Shown: positions 13,802 to 26,577 of the stretch, one piece after another | Layout of the letters: each line of letters opens with the position of its first letter | Numbering within the stretch: the first letter of the stretch is position 1 | DNA from: Madurella fahalii | Lineage: Eukaryota; Ascomycota; Sordariomycetes; Sordariales | Direction of reading: 5' to 3' | Assembly (NCBI GenBank): GCA_029876055.1 | Contig: CM056876.1 | Span: 2,108,001-2,172,000, forward strand | Length of the DNA: 64,000 nt | Made by a program: the position numbers and the translations under genes | Notes under the pieces: generated by a model | What the model was told of the DNA's origin: nothing | Database searches by the model: none | The model's input: the letters and a program-made list of their open reading frames with translations, nothing else

Positions 13802-15112
13802 ATCTCCATGATTCCGCGATCTCATTCAATCAAACGATCCCGCCGCGGAAAACGGGCCTTTGCTCGAGGGGGATCAGAGACAGCGAATGAAAGGACGACC
13901 TGACACTTTTCTCCATCCACCCCGGTCCGTGTACGCATGCACACCCCCCCACGGAATGTACATTGGCACACGTATTGTCCAAGTACGCTACTGCTGTAGG
14001 GCTGGTGGCTTTGCTTCCCTTTTCTCCACAACATTGAGCTTGACCTCGGTGCGACGTGGAAGCTGTGCACTTCCCCACGACATGGCGCGAATTGGAACCC
14101 GCAACAGCTGGCCGCAGTGGACGAGGACGCAGCGAGTCAGTCGCGATGCAGAACTAACCCCTAGGTCTGGTCATTGATCAAAGCCGGACCCAAGCCGGAC
14201 CCCGCCCGCGCCTCCGGCTGGGTGACCGAGTTGGGTTGCGTCGGCGATCCGCTCATGATAACAAATCCTGAACAACTGCTCAGTAATTGACGTTTTGTCC
14301 CGGGACCCGCTCTTTGTTTCCGAGTCGCCGTGTTGTATCTCGGAGGGCCGGGTACGTTATGGCGGTGTGGACGCTGCAATGGCGGGAGCCATGTGCTTGT
14401 GGTCATTAAGCGACCAACATGACTTGCATGAGGAGCGTGATCTTGAGTACCCGGTACAATACAACCCGGGGGGTTGAAGTGCTAGTACGAGGTGCGCTGA
14501 ACGGGGCGACCTGTAACAAATGCACGTCTGGGACGGTTCTGCCGTGCTGCATCTCTAGATGCCTCGTAGGGCTGAGCGTACGGAAGCTCGAGGGGCCAGT
14601 TGATATTGCGGTTGCAGAGAGCAGTGCAGCATTTCTCTCTCTGTTAGAAGGTAAATTCCTCACCGTCTTCCTTCGTCTCGCTGTTGCGGCAACGCCGGGA
14701 CCGAGCATTTAGCTATGCCGTCTGCTGCTTTTCGTTTATGGTCGCGCCCGGTACTTTTGATGCACCTGGACCGACTAACCGCCCAAACCTCTATGCACGC
14801 TGAGCTGCCCGCCACCTGACAGTTTCCGAGGCGGTCAAGATGACAGCGGCAATGTAGTATGGTGTGACTGACACGGCCACGTTCGGAAGTAGATGATCGC
14901 GGTTGCGGCCGTCTTGCTATTGAGCCCAGAGGTGACACAACCGGGAGATCAGAACAGAAGCCCTCACAGGACTGGGTATCGCAGCCGTGTAACCAATCAG
15001 TGAGCTGAAGGGTTACATGCGCGTTGCCTCTGCCGCCGCCTTCCCGTCACTCCCCCGATCTTGCGGAGGGCGGAGACCAGGCCTCCATGACGTAGAGCGC
15101 AATGAATAATTA

Positions 15113-15181
15113 TTATTTTTTTTTTTTTAAACTTTCTCCCCCCCCCCCAATTTTCCTTCTTTATTTCTTTATTTGTTTTTA
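15113..15181. repeat. T-rich/C-rich low-complexity stretch
   Basis: A run of about twelve T, then about eleven C, then TTTATTTC-like sequence, all pyrimidine-biased on the plus strand. Confidence 0.8.
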
Positions 15182-16278
15182 TAGACCTCTAATCCCATAA
15201 CTGGACAGCTTGATGGGGTTTGTTGCAAGGTTCCGCAACAGGCGGGGCCCGATTTGGAAACACCTCAGATGTTGGTGCATCCATTGTGAAATTGGCTGAG
15301 GGGAGTCTTCTGAGAAGCGCGCCTAACTGGGCGGTTGGGAGGGGCCTGTGCAACATGACACGAGAGAGTTGCTCGGCAGTTCCTTTGATGTCACAAATAA
15401 TTGCCATAATTGCCGGAGAGGAGCCGGGCAAACAAGAATATCTTGGACCGTCAGGGGAGGTTGTAGAGAACTAGGCGTTTCGCGTAACCATCCGAACCAT
15501 AACTCCAGCAGAAGGGAGAGCGGGGTATGGCGGCCTGGGCTGTTCTGCCGAAGTCCTTCGCTGGTGGCTGCTGTATCTTGATGATTCGCCCATAGTAGTA
15601 CAAAGGTACACTGCCTGTCTTGTGCCAAAAGCATCCCTGGCCCCGCCAGGGCCTGTCAGCGATGGTTGACGTGACGGTGGTTGCATCGTCAACATCGGAC
15701 ACGGGTCCCAACTACGATGTTTCTGCCAAAAGCGTCGGTTACTCCAGGGCGGATATTGCCAAGCGAGCCTCAAGAGGTGGGACCATGGGGCTGGGGCTGT
15801 ACAGCTCGGGGGACGGTGCAGAACGGGCAGCTGGGGTTGCAGTGCATGGTGCAGGTGAAATGGCGGCGCAGCAGAACGGGCGAGCAGCTGCGAGAGCAAT
15901 TCCCGCCTGTTTTGCGTGTGCGCGCAACGACTGCCCGCACAAAAGAGCGGGATTCCAGCGACACGGGCGGGACCGGGGTCTCTTTTGGCTTGGTTCCTGG
16001 CCCCACACACCCGCCCGGGGGGGGTTGTCTAGCATGTCTGGGCTGAGCCAAGCTCCCCTCCCCTCCCACTCCCACTCCCTTGCTCCCCGAACTCCTGCAA
16101 GGACCTGGGATCAGGTTATTCACCATCGCCGCGGGCCCAAGCAGCCCAGATCTGGAAAATAGATTTCTGCGATTGCTTTGCTTGGCCTTTGACCGAGTCC
16201 CGTTTCGGCAACGCGCTTGAGATTAAACTGATGCCTGGTGCGATTGCCCCGACACCTGCAAGTACGCCTTGGGGCAGC

Positions 16279-16298
16279 TTTTTTTTTTTTTTTTTTTT
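16279..16298. repeat. T20 homopolymer
   Basis: Twenty consecutive T in gene-free sequence; nothing recognisable on either side. Confidence 0.9.
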
Positions 16299-19200
16299 CT
16301 CCCTTTTGGCGAGCTAGCGAACGCCTTCCCGCCGTCTATCCCATGCACATTACAGTATGTACATTCACATAGGACGCAGTCGAGAAGCAATGATGTGATG
16401 CTGGCGAGCAACAAGCCCTCACAGACTTTGTCCAACCCACCCAATCGCTATCACCTCGGACTCCTGCCGTGTCGATCATCTTGCCGGCAAGGTTTGGCGC
16501 ACGATAGGGATACGCTTTTTGATGGCAAACTTCGTTACCTTAAGCGCCGAAACGTATCGGATCGGCCCTCCCCTCCACCCCAAAAAAAGTCTCAGTGTTT
16601 GATGTATTGGCGGGTTGCGTATCGCTGCATTTTTTGCCTTCTACCCACGCCCGCCCTTTCATGAGCAAGGTGCCATAATTTGGACCACCAACTCCGGCCG
16701 AGTCGGATAGTTGGCGACAGAACCAATCCCGTCCCAGCCTACGCTTCCGACGCCCTCATCCGACCCCGCCTGTCTGTCCGTCCTTCTCTACACCCCGTTC
16801 CTTTGCTTCTTCGAAACGCCGCTCCACCTCGGTGCCGCGTGCGCAAGGTCCAAGCCACCGAGCATGCTCGCGCGCGAACCACGGATATCATGGGCGTCAC
16901 AGTACATTGACTGCGTATCCGCCGTCTCGAGGTCTGGCCTCTAGTGCCTCAACCAGTTTATTCCCGGAACTTTCGAATCGTGTTGCAGAGCCCGCCAATC
17001 ACGCCCCCCTGATGTACTCCCTCGAATGGGCTCATCAGGATCCTTTTCCTTCCAGGTTTTGGGAAATCCTTCTTCTATCGCACTTGAATAGTTTTAACCA
17101 GCGAGCAACCCTCGGACTCTGTGCCCTGCTCTGTCTTGGTATGCAATACCGAGCAGCCCCCGGCCTGTAACGTCGACCCTATCCTCTGGACGTGGCGGAA
17201 ACCTCGTCCTCACAGATGCTGTCGACTCTTACCGGGCGCCCAAGGAGCTGATAAGATCCACCCGCAAGCGGGACACATGGCGTTTCGTAGTCAGAACCCA
17301 ATCGTTGTCGGGGGCCGGACGGACGTAAATTACAGTCTCCATTCCCGCGTACGGGGCTGGGAAAGCCCGACATGTTGCAGGAGCTGCTAGCTTTTTTCCT
17401 GTTTTGTACAATCCGTAGGTGCGGCTGCGCTTCCTACCCACGCTGCTTGGAGGGCAATGCTTGAAGCCACTTGGATGCAAAGCCACACCTTGATTCCAAA
17501 ATCCCTCTTCGTGACCGCACTACGAGGGCACGCCATGCCCGCCGAATACGCGGAGAAGGAAGAGCGGAGCGATGTCCCCGGTTTTTACGCTGCCCGTGGT
17601 AATCACCGAAATCCCAGAGTATCCGTAACGGACCACAAGGGCTTGGACGGCGGCCGGCCATGCGTGCATGCCTAGCAGGCCGTGTAACGAAACGGATTGG
17701 CCGGATGGCTGCTTTGTCGGCGAGTGAGTCTTTGTGTTCTTCGGCGCTCACGATGGCCCCGTTCTTCCCGTGCTGCGTTGCATCAATCTTCAGGCGGTCT
17801 GCAGAGGTAGTAGGTGGAAGTTGGGAACCGAGGGGCTGTGCTGCGCAGAACGAGCGAGTGACCCGAGCGAGTCCGGCTGAATGAAGTCGCCTTCTTTTAT
17901 TCGCAGTGGTGTACTTCGGTGGGTTGTCTAAGGAGGCTATTGAACCCCTACATATCACGCTTTCGTCTGAGTCGCAATAAGCCTTTTGCTCCTTTTTGCG
18001 CAAGTTAACGTTACCACTGCACCAATCCCGCGATGCCCTCTGTGTAACGGTCCTACGAACAACAACATGCAGTTTCCTCCGCTTCAGGACATTTGCGCAT
18101 CTGGGCTGCTGGGCGTGGATAGAGTAAAAAGTAGACTATCCGGGCACATATCAGGCTGTGTATTCGGTTTCTGACGGATACTGTTGCGAAGGCCAACGAG
18201 GCTCGATGCGAAACGAGAGGAAACGGTCCGCGGACATATCACGTCCTGCACCACATAGACCGGAGTAACCGGCGTAACCAGGCGCAGGAGATATGTTATG
18301 TTTGCATCACGAGAGGAAACAGAGGGCACTGGTGAATGCGGACACATGCACTGTCCTAGCATAGGTCGAGGGCTCAAGGTAGATATTAGGGCAGACCTTG
18401 GCAGGAAACTAGAACCTCCCTACCCACACAGGTCCACACAGGCGACTGTGTGTCCAAGGTAAACAGGAGGATGCTTGAGTTGTTAGAGAAGTAGCTAAAT
18501 CTAGCTAGCTTAATCAATCGAAAACAGTACAGGTAGATGGCCGCTAGTTAAAACATAAGCTTGTCTCCCCAATCCATCCCCCTGAGGCAGCGTCAACAAC
18601 AGAGAAACGTACAGCCAGAGCATCTTCCTAACAGCGACAACAAGATAGTAGCGAGCGCGCAGGCAAGTAAAGTAGAAAACTGAAAAGGGCTAGTATGCAA
18701 ATGAATCCGATGTAAGAGAGGGGGCGAGCCGCCGAGAGATTCTGGCATCGCTGTGTGCCGTTGACTTGAAGTTCCGGAAAGCGTCGTTTCGAAGTGTATA
18801 GCTCTATTGCCGTATCGTAGCCCGCATACCTAGGAACCCTATATACATCTCTACCGGCGGTACCTAGTGAGCAGAAAGGGGGGAGCAAGGTGCTTTCAAT
18901 CTTCCCATTGCCCGCGTAAGACACGGGAGTCCAAGAAGGGCCAGCTTGCTCGACAGAGAACTCTTCCCTTAGCGAGATGCCTTTACATCGTCGACATATA
19001 CGTTGCATAGATCATGCGCATTGTTATCTCTCTGCTCTTCTCGTTCAAAGTCAAGGCTAGGTCCTGCTCCTTTGCTAAAGACAACATTTATCTCTTTGGT
19101 CACCAGATCAACAGTCATTTCTCTCCATATCACTTCAAGCTTAGCAAGTGACCACAAGCACGCCAGGAGTAGACAGAATAGGAACATGCCAAATGGACCG

Positions 19201-19534
19201 TACGGACGTATAGATGTGCCTAAACCGCTGATGTCATTCCTGAATTACTTCGCCAACGCCAGAAACACCATTCCATTCCATTGCCCTTTCAACCCCTTCC
19301 AATCATCTGTGACGACAAATGAACCACGCCATGTTAGCGTTAATGTAATGATAATACAAAGAGGCATGATAGGTAGTAGGTTTTTTTCCCCCCTCGCTGG
19401 CAACATCTCGCCATTCCCGCTTTGAATCTCCAACCCCCCCCCCCCCTCTTCCCCCTTTCCACCCCGACCTCCCCTCGCAAAAAAACATACAAGGTCTTGC
19501 TAATCATTAACTACCTTTTTAAGTCACTCTCCAC

Positions 19535-22500
19535 TCACTGACCACCCTGCCCGCCACCACCGCGAGCACGCTTCCCTCCTCGCTCACCCCCGCCAACCTC
19601 AGAGTCATTCCGCGGTCGCTTGTTCCCTGCGCCGCCACTGGGGCCGCCGGCGGCGGGATTAAACTCTCCCGCGCCAGGGTTCAAACCAACGGCACCACCA
19701 CGGTTGAAGCCGCCACGACCACCGCGGTGTCCTTGACCGCCGCGATTCGGCCCAGCCTGATAGGTGCCCCGTCCACCGCCGCGGCCGATGTTAGCCCCGC
19801 CTCTCGGCACTGGGATACCTGTTCTGGCCGCCGGCTGATTCTGGGCTTGCCCTTGCCCTTGCGGCTGTGTTGCCTGCTGTGCGGGCGGAGGAATGTTGCT
19901 CGCAGGTGCAGGTTGTCCAACTGGGTTGGCGAATGGATTCGGAATCCCCGTCGGAATGTTCGTACTCGGCTTGGGCTGCGTGAGCCCGGTCTGGGGGGGC
20001 GCGGGCGCCAATGGTTTAGTATCCGCTGTGGCTGGGACTCCTAGCCATCTGTTAGTATACCAGTGTACTATTTCGGTCTTAGGTTGCCGGCGAGAACATA
20101 CCTGTAGAAACGGCCTGAGCCGGGGTAGCAGCAGGCGCAGGAGCGGGTGCAGTAACCTGGGCAGCTTGGGCGGAAATGGGAGCAGGAGCAGCAGTCGGCT
20201 GCCCGGGAGCCGGAGATGCCGCCGTGCTGGGGGTCGTCGCAGGAGCCAGAGGTTTGGCGTCCTTAGCGATATTCCAGACCTCGATGACTGGCTTTTGTGG
20301 AGTCTCCTTGGCAGCTGTCTCAACCACAACAATCTTGGCCTGTGCAGTCTTGTGTTGGCGGTCCAGCATGTTGATGCGGAGTGCCCACTTCTTCTCTGAC
20401 AATGCAGCAGCCTGCTCCTTTGCGTTGACAATCTTCTGGTCATACTCCGCCTTGATTGATGCCTCGGCCTCCTCCTTGACCTTCTTGGTCTCGTTGGCCA
20501 CAATCTTTTTGATGTTGGCCTTCACGATGCTGGAAACGGTCGGATTTGTGGCGACGAATTCTCGGATTTGGACGTCATTGAGAGCGCTTAGATCCGCAGG
20601 GCCGGGCGTACCGACTGCCGGCGTCTGTGGATTATGCGCCTCAGACGGCTTCGCTGGCGTGGCCGGCATGCCGTTCTGCGACGCTGACGTCTGCTGCTCA
20701 GCCTTGACAATAGCCAACTCTTGCTGAAGCTTAAGGTCGAATTCAGCCTGCATTTTAGCCCTTTCCTCCTGGGCTTGTTTCTCCATGGCCTCCTTTGACT
20801 CGGCGAGCTTCTTGTTGAGAGCGGTCTTCATCTTCTCGGACCGTTGCTTAACGATGCTGTCGGATTGCTCCTCCAACACCTTGGCTTTTTGTTCGAATTC
20901 AACGGCCTTGGCTTCAGCAGCGGCGATCTTCTCCTCCAGAGCCTTGCGCTCCTCGTCCGAGAGACTAGCCGTTGACTGTAAAGGTGTGGTTGTAGTATCT
21001 GCCGTGGAGAGATTACCAGCATTTGGCACCTGGGTTGCTTCTGCCACAGCTCTATCTCGCTCGGCGATGGCCATTGCGAGTTCCTCCCTGAGCTGTCCGA
21101 CCTGAGCCTCCGCCGCCGCCTTCTGAGATGAGACAGCTTCCAGCTCCTGTCTCAGGCTCTCGAGTTGTTGCGTAAGCTCAGCAACCTGACTGGCTTCCAC
21201 AGGAACTGCAGAGGTTGGTTCAGCCAACGGAGCCGCTGCCTGTTGCTCCAGGAGTTTGTTCTTCTCAGTCAGGCTTGCCAGGTCTTGCTTAGCTGTCTCA
21301 AGCTCCTTTTCCACGCCAGAGAGGTTTTCATTGACCGAATCAAGATTGCTCTGGAGCGTGTTCCTCTCATTGATGGCTTCGTCGCGCTGCGTCTTCATAT
21401 TCCTAAACCGTGTCTTGAAGTCCTCAGCCAGTCGCTCCTTGGTGGACTTCCACTCGTTTGTCTTGGTCTCGAGGGCTTCTTCGGCCTCCTTGGCTCTCTC
21501 TTTAAGCGACTGTTCCGACTGTTTCAGAGCATCGCGCTCGGCCTCCAGGTCCGCGATGGTCGTCTTGAGCTGCTCGATTTCCTGGGGATCGGCTTGGCCA
21601 TACTTGCTGAGGATGGACTCGATCCTCTTCTGTAGCCCGTCGCGAGCATCCTGCAGTTGCTTGATCTCCTGCTCCTTGAACGTCTTGTCGAGCTCCAGTT
21701 CCGAAATCCGAGCCTCCAACGGCTGAATTCTAGCCTCTAATTCACTAATCTTCTGCGCCTTCTGCTCAAGCTGTGCCTGGGTGCGCTGGTTCTCGTTCCG
21801 GAGCGTGACATTGCTCTCGCGGATCAGGTTGAGCTCATTGAGCTTGTCCATGAGTTCCTTGTGGGTGAGCGAGCTGCGTGAGCTGTCGGCCTGTGCCCTG
21901 CGCTCCTGCTCAAGCTTGAGACGTGCCTCATCCAGCTGCGATTGTGAGTACTCGAGTTGCTGTTGTAGTCTCTGGGCTTCTTGCAGCTTGATATCGTATT
22001 GCACCTCGAGAATTTCTTTCTCGCGCCGCAAGTAATTGTTAAGCTCGCGGAGACCCTCGGTTGTGGTATCCGCGACTGAAGGTGATGTGCTATCGCCGGA
22101 GCTATCCGCCAAAGCCCGGTTCTGTTGTAGGGTGGCGATTTGGGCCGTGACGCTGTCAAGCTGCTGGTGGAGCAGCTTGTTTTGGGCAGTGGCATCCTCC
22201 CGCCTAGCTTTGATCTCTGAGATCTCCTGCTCGAGCTGCTGCCGGCGCTCCTCCCAAGACCTCTCGCTCTGGGCGAGGGAAATCCTGGCGGAATCCGCCT
22301 CGGCCCGCAGTCTGGCTGCCTCGGTCTTCAAATCATTATGCTCGGTGCGCAGCTGTTGCAGCAGTTTGGCCGCCTCGGCATGCTTGACGAGTTCTTGTTC
22401 GTAATCTTGTTGGGCCTTGGTGGCGATCTCGGCCTGGGCGCGCAGGTCTTGCTGATGGAACCTGGCGGTCTCCTTGTATCGCTCCTCCTCATCCTTGAGA

Positions 22501-25500
22501 CGAGCAATCTCGCTGTGCAACATCCTCTCCTTCTCCTCGAACTTGCGGGCGACATCGCTCTGGGAGTCCCGGAGCATATTAAGTTCATTGGTAGAATTGC
22601 CGAGCTCCGTTGTTAGGGCCTCGACGCGCTGCTGCAGTTCGTTGATGGTGGCGTCCTTAGCATTAAGGGCTGCGTCCATTTCATCGCTGTACTGCTTGTG
22701 CGACTCGTTGAGGCTGGAGAGCTCCTCTTCCATGTCCTTGCTGAGTTGCTTGAACTGCTCCGCTTGCTGTTTAGCGTTATCGAGCTGCACGTTGAATAGC
22801 TCCAGGTTGTTCCTGAGTTCCTGGACTTCGCTCTCCAGTTCCTCAATGCGCGCCTGAGATTCACCATCGGCGGTTGCTTGTTCGCTAACGGTTCCTGGCC
22901 GAGGTGTCGGCAGAGGACGGAGCCGCTCAGCGCGCTCCTGGGCGTTCCGGACTTCTATCTCCAATTCCCTGACGCGAGCCTGGAGATGATCGCGAGTGGT
23001 TTTCACCTGCACGTTCTCCTCCTTTATCTGGCTGATCACCGACGTGAGATCGTCGATACGCTTCTGATACTGCTGAGCGTCAAACTCTTTCCTCAGCTGG
23101 ATCTTCTTGCCCTCTTCGACTTCTTCGGAGAGCTTCTGCTTCGTTGCCTTGAGTTCACTGTCAAGAGCGTCGATTTGACCTTGTAGCCTGCGCTTCGTTT
23201 CGGACTCGCTCAGCTCACGTTCGTTCAGGAGCGACTGCTGACTCGATAGCAAATTATTGAGCCTCGTCTTCTCCTGAGCGAGACTCTCATTATCTTGGCT
23301 GAGGCGTTCCTGGATCGTCTTCCACAGGGTCTTCTCGGCTCGTAGGTTTGCATTCTCGCTGCGCAAACTCTCAACCAGGCCGCGAGCCTCAACAAGGTCC
23401 TCAGCCACCTGTTGCGTCCGGATATCTTGTTTAGCCGCAGACTCGGACAGCGTCTGAGTCCTCCGCTGCAGTTCTTGCTTCTCGGTCTGAATTGCCTTGA
23501 AGTTTGACTCAAGCATGTTATAGCGTTCAGTAGCAAGAGTGAGCTGGCTTGATAGTCGAGAGATCTCGGTCTGGAGGGAGCCCTTTTCGGTCGAGAGCTT
23601 CTCAATTTGATCCTTCATCGCATTCCTCTCGGTAGCCTGGTCGTTTCGGTAGGAATCGAACTGCGCTTGTAGCTCCCTCAAGGCTACCGTGAGGTCCGCC
23701 TCATCGGCCTGAGGACCCTGCTCGATGCTAGCGAGCACTTCCCGCTGACCGACATCTCCCGTACCAAGGACCTTCTGGATTTCGGCAGGACTGGCTTTCT
23801 GCTGGAGCATACGACGGAACATGTCCCGCTCCGTCATATAGCTCTTCATGCGCACGGTGATGGACTGGACATCATCCTGCAATGCCGAGACGGTAGCCCG
23901 AAGTTGCTGGACTTCCTCGTGGTCTTGAGCGGCCTGTTTCTGGGCGGCCAGAGCCTCCTCGTTCTCCATCTGTGTGGCCAGCTGTCGGGTGAGGGTCAAG
24001 AGCTCTTCATTCTTTTGTTGCAGATCATAGATGTCCTTGAACGCCGTATACCTCTCGGTAATGAAACGGTGAGTGTCGGACATATCGTCTAGCGCATTCT
24101 CGGCGACCTCGCCGCGCTGGAGTCGCTCAAACTGGGCAGTCTCCTCCTCCGTGAGCTGATCCATGCCCTTCTCCCGGGCGTGGATGTTGAAGATGAGGAC
24201 GTGGATCTGCGTGCTGAGATCACGCAACTGCGTGCGAAGGATCTTGACCTCGGCTTGAGCTGTGGAAGCGGCGGCTTCAGCTTTTCGGGCGGCCTTGGCG
24301 GCGGCATCACGCTCCTCGTATGACTGCTGCATGACCTCGGACATCTGGATGGCTTCGTTTCTGAGGCGTTCCGCCTCGGCCGCGAGCTCATCAATCTCGG
24401 GCAACTTGGCCTCCAACATGCTGACCGCGTCATCAAGATCCTCCTGCAGCTTCTGGCTCCGCCGTTGCTCCCCAGCAAGCTGGGCTTTGACCTTGAGGAG
24501 TTCCTCAAGGGTCTCGGTTGCGCGCTGGGACGCCTTACCACGGATCGATGCGGGGGTGCCGAATGGGGAGGCCGGGCGGGCGAAGAAGGAGCCGTTAGCC
24601 CGGGGAGTCTGAGGCGCGGAGCCAGGCACGCTATTGTGAGAGTCGAGAACAGCTCTGAGGCGGTCCACTTCGGTTTGGAGTTCCTGTGCCTGGTGTTCAG
24701 TCTGCGCATGGTCTTCTTTTTCTTGTTCGAGCTCCCGCCGGACACGGCGAATCTCTTCGGCAGCGTCATCCTTGACTTGCTCTAACCTGAGCTCCACCTC
24801 CTTGAGCCGGTTCCGATGCGTTGTGGCGTGCTCCTCTTTGAGCTCCACTAGGCGGTTTAGTGACTCGAGCTTTTGCCTGAAGAACTGCTCGGCTCCCGCC
24901 GCCTGTTCTTGTAGCTTCTGAACTCCAGCGAGAGCCTCGTCAGCCTTGGCCTGCGCCTCCTCAAGCCTCTTGCGGAGCTGCTGCTCAGTCCGGGTGAGCG
25001 ATTCAATGTTCAAGTTCGCCTCTTCGTTCTGCCGCTGCAGCTCTGCGATCCGCGCGCCCTTTTCCTTCCGGACCTTTAGGCTCTCTGCGGATTTCGCTTT
25101 CAGCTCCGCATCGTACCACTCGTTGTTCTTCTTGGCGAGCTCGAGCTCCTGCTTCAAGGCCTCCTCGCGGTACCTGGCCGAGTTTGCCGCAGTCTGTGCC
25201 GTCTGCACGGATTGGTTCAACGACGTGATCTCCTGGTTGAGCTTCAGAATTTTTTGATGCTGCTTCTGCAGCTCTTCAGAGAGGCTGGCATTGGCGGCGG
25301 TCTTGGAATCGACAATCGCCAACGTCTCGCGGTTAGACGTTTCCAGCGAGGCAATGCGCGCCCGGAGCGTCTCGATTTCCGAAAGCGATGCTGTGCCGGA
25401 GGACTTGAGGGTCTGGAGCTCGTTCTCGAGTGACCGGCGAGCAGTTTCTGGAATGGCGGATGTTAGACAGATGCGACTCGCGTAAATGCGACGGTGGTGA

Positions 25501-25798
25501 TCAGGCAGGCCTCACCTTCGCTCTGCAATTTCTGTCGAAGCTCCTCAACTTCTTTGAGCGCTTTGTCTGCGGTTTCCTTGAACTGCTCGCATCGTGATTC
25601 TGAACTCCTGATGGCGCCTTCCAGTTCAATGTCGACCTGGAATTTCTCCTGCTCAAGGTCGCGCAGCTTGGTGACGACCGCTTCAAGAACCGACCTGACA
25701 AGCTCAGCTGTTGGCGCGGTCAGAGCCGTCTCCAGGTCGGGCTCTGGCACGCCAGCCTGCGCAGTCAGGTAGCTCAAGTCTACCTCCGCCGCCGCCAT
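19535..25798 (-). CDS. mlp1: Nuclear-basket nucleoporin Mlp1/TPR homologue
   Basis: A predicted 2044-aa scaffold of the nuclear pore basket, working at the inner face of the pore in mRNP docking and surveillance. Exons on the minus strand are 25798-25516, 25447-20102 and 20040-19535; both introns (68 and 61 bp) have GT-AG ends and the joined length is an exact codon multiple. Residues about 60-1700 are almost continuous heptad coiled coil. The TPR/MLP1 conserved block lies near residues 1235-1340, including HKELMDKLNELNLIRESN. The C-terminal 350 residues are Pro/Ala/Gln-rich and end in a Gly/Arg-rich segment with RGG and GGRG units. Start: the ATG giving MAAAEVDLSYL; the frame is open upstream but the residues there look non-coding. 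Length matches the family (about 1900-2300 aa). Intron 2 lies just before the glycine-rich tail. Confidence 0.95.
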
Positions 25799-26577
25799 CG
25801 TGGGTCGCGATCCGAAACTTTCAGTGCATAGAGAGGGGGTTTCTGACGAATCCGTCGCGAATCGGTGGCAGGATGTAGACGAAAAAAAAGGTGATCGAAA
25901 CTTGATAGGAGGTTCTGGTTTCCCGAGCGGCGGGATTCGCGTCGGTTGTTGGGGGGTTTTCTTTGAAAGAACGTCCGCGGTTGTTGAGAGGAGGAAAGCT
26001 CCAGACCACTCGCAGCGGCCGCGATTGTTTTCGGAACGAACCCAGCCCAGGCGATTTTGGCTTTGGGGAAGAAGCTCTGGGCGTCGCGCGGCTGCCAATC
26101 AGCGGGGGCCCAGGGATGCTTGTGGGGACAAGGGAGTTGGAGAAGGCATGCGACGGACATGGTAATTATCTGGTCTGTGCGCCCGAATGTTACCAGCCTC
26201 GCCGATTTCATCACAATTGATACCGTAAGAATCACGGATTGGCCCTACGTCCCAGTTCCCACAAAGGGAACTTAGGTGACTTCTACTTCGTGCGTACCCG
26301 TCTAATCCGGCGGCAGAATGACCTGTTTGATCGTGTCGGATCAAAGACCCCTACTTCTTCCCCCCCTGCGGAGCCTTCTACAGCTCCATGTACGTGCCCA
26401 TCTTTAGTATGTATTTAACGTACTTAGTACCATCACAGATCACCCCCGATAGACACAAAAATTCAGAACATGCTGGTATTCCACAAACGCCGCTCCCCAG
26501 TACCAGCATATGCATCCCATTAAGTGATGTATTCCGCAGTCGCCCATCTCGTCCCACCTTTGTCTCCCTGGTCACTG
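25799..26577. other. Intergenic: Mlp1 promoter and 3' flank of the Cys-repeat gene
   Basis: Seven hundred and eighty bases between the start of the Mlp1-like gene and the stop of the next minus-strand gene. It probably contains the Mlp1 promoter and 5' UTR. Open frames here are extensions or shadows of Mlp1 exon 1. No other gene seen. Confidence 0.7.

Larger units (their letters stand above)
6894..19534. other. 12.6 kb gene-free region 5' of the bZIP gene
   Basis: Between the bZIP start and the 3' end of the Mlp1-like gene no gene could be supported. The longest open frames (about 140-190 codons, near 7.8-8.5, 15.5-16.2 and 17.4-18.0 kb) overlap on opposite strands, have no family motif and no plausible splice partner. 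Base composition is similar to the other intergenic stretches, without the TA-rich bias expected of RIP. It holds T20 runs at 8421-8440 and 16279-16298, GA, GT and CCCTG microsatellites, and a T/C-rich stretch at 15113-15181. Possible contents are a long leader or promoter of the bZIP gene, non-coding transcripts or eroded sequence; none can be shown here. Confidence 0.6.

Noticed and set aside
15471..16162. Two overlapping 180-codon frames on opposite strands
   Set aside because: No motif, no splice partners and Pro/Arg/Ser-rich content typical of chance frames in GC-rich DNA.
17434..18003. 189-codon minus-strand frame
   Set aside because: No recognisable domain and composition like intergenic sequence; no supporting introns or neighbours.
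6894..19534. RIP-degraded transposon block
   Set aside because: The region is not visibly AT-rich or TpA-rich and no transposase or reverse-transcriptase motif was seen in any frame.
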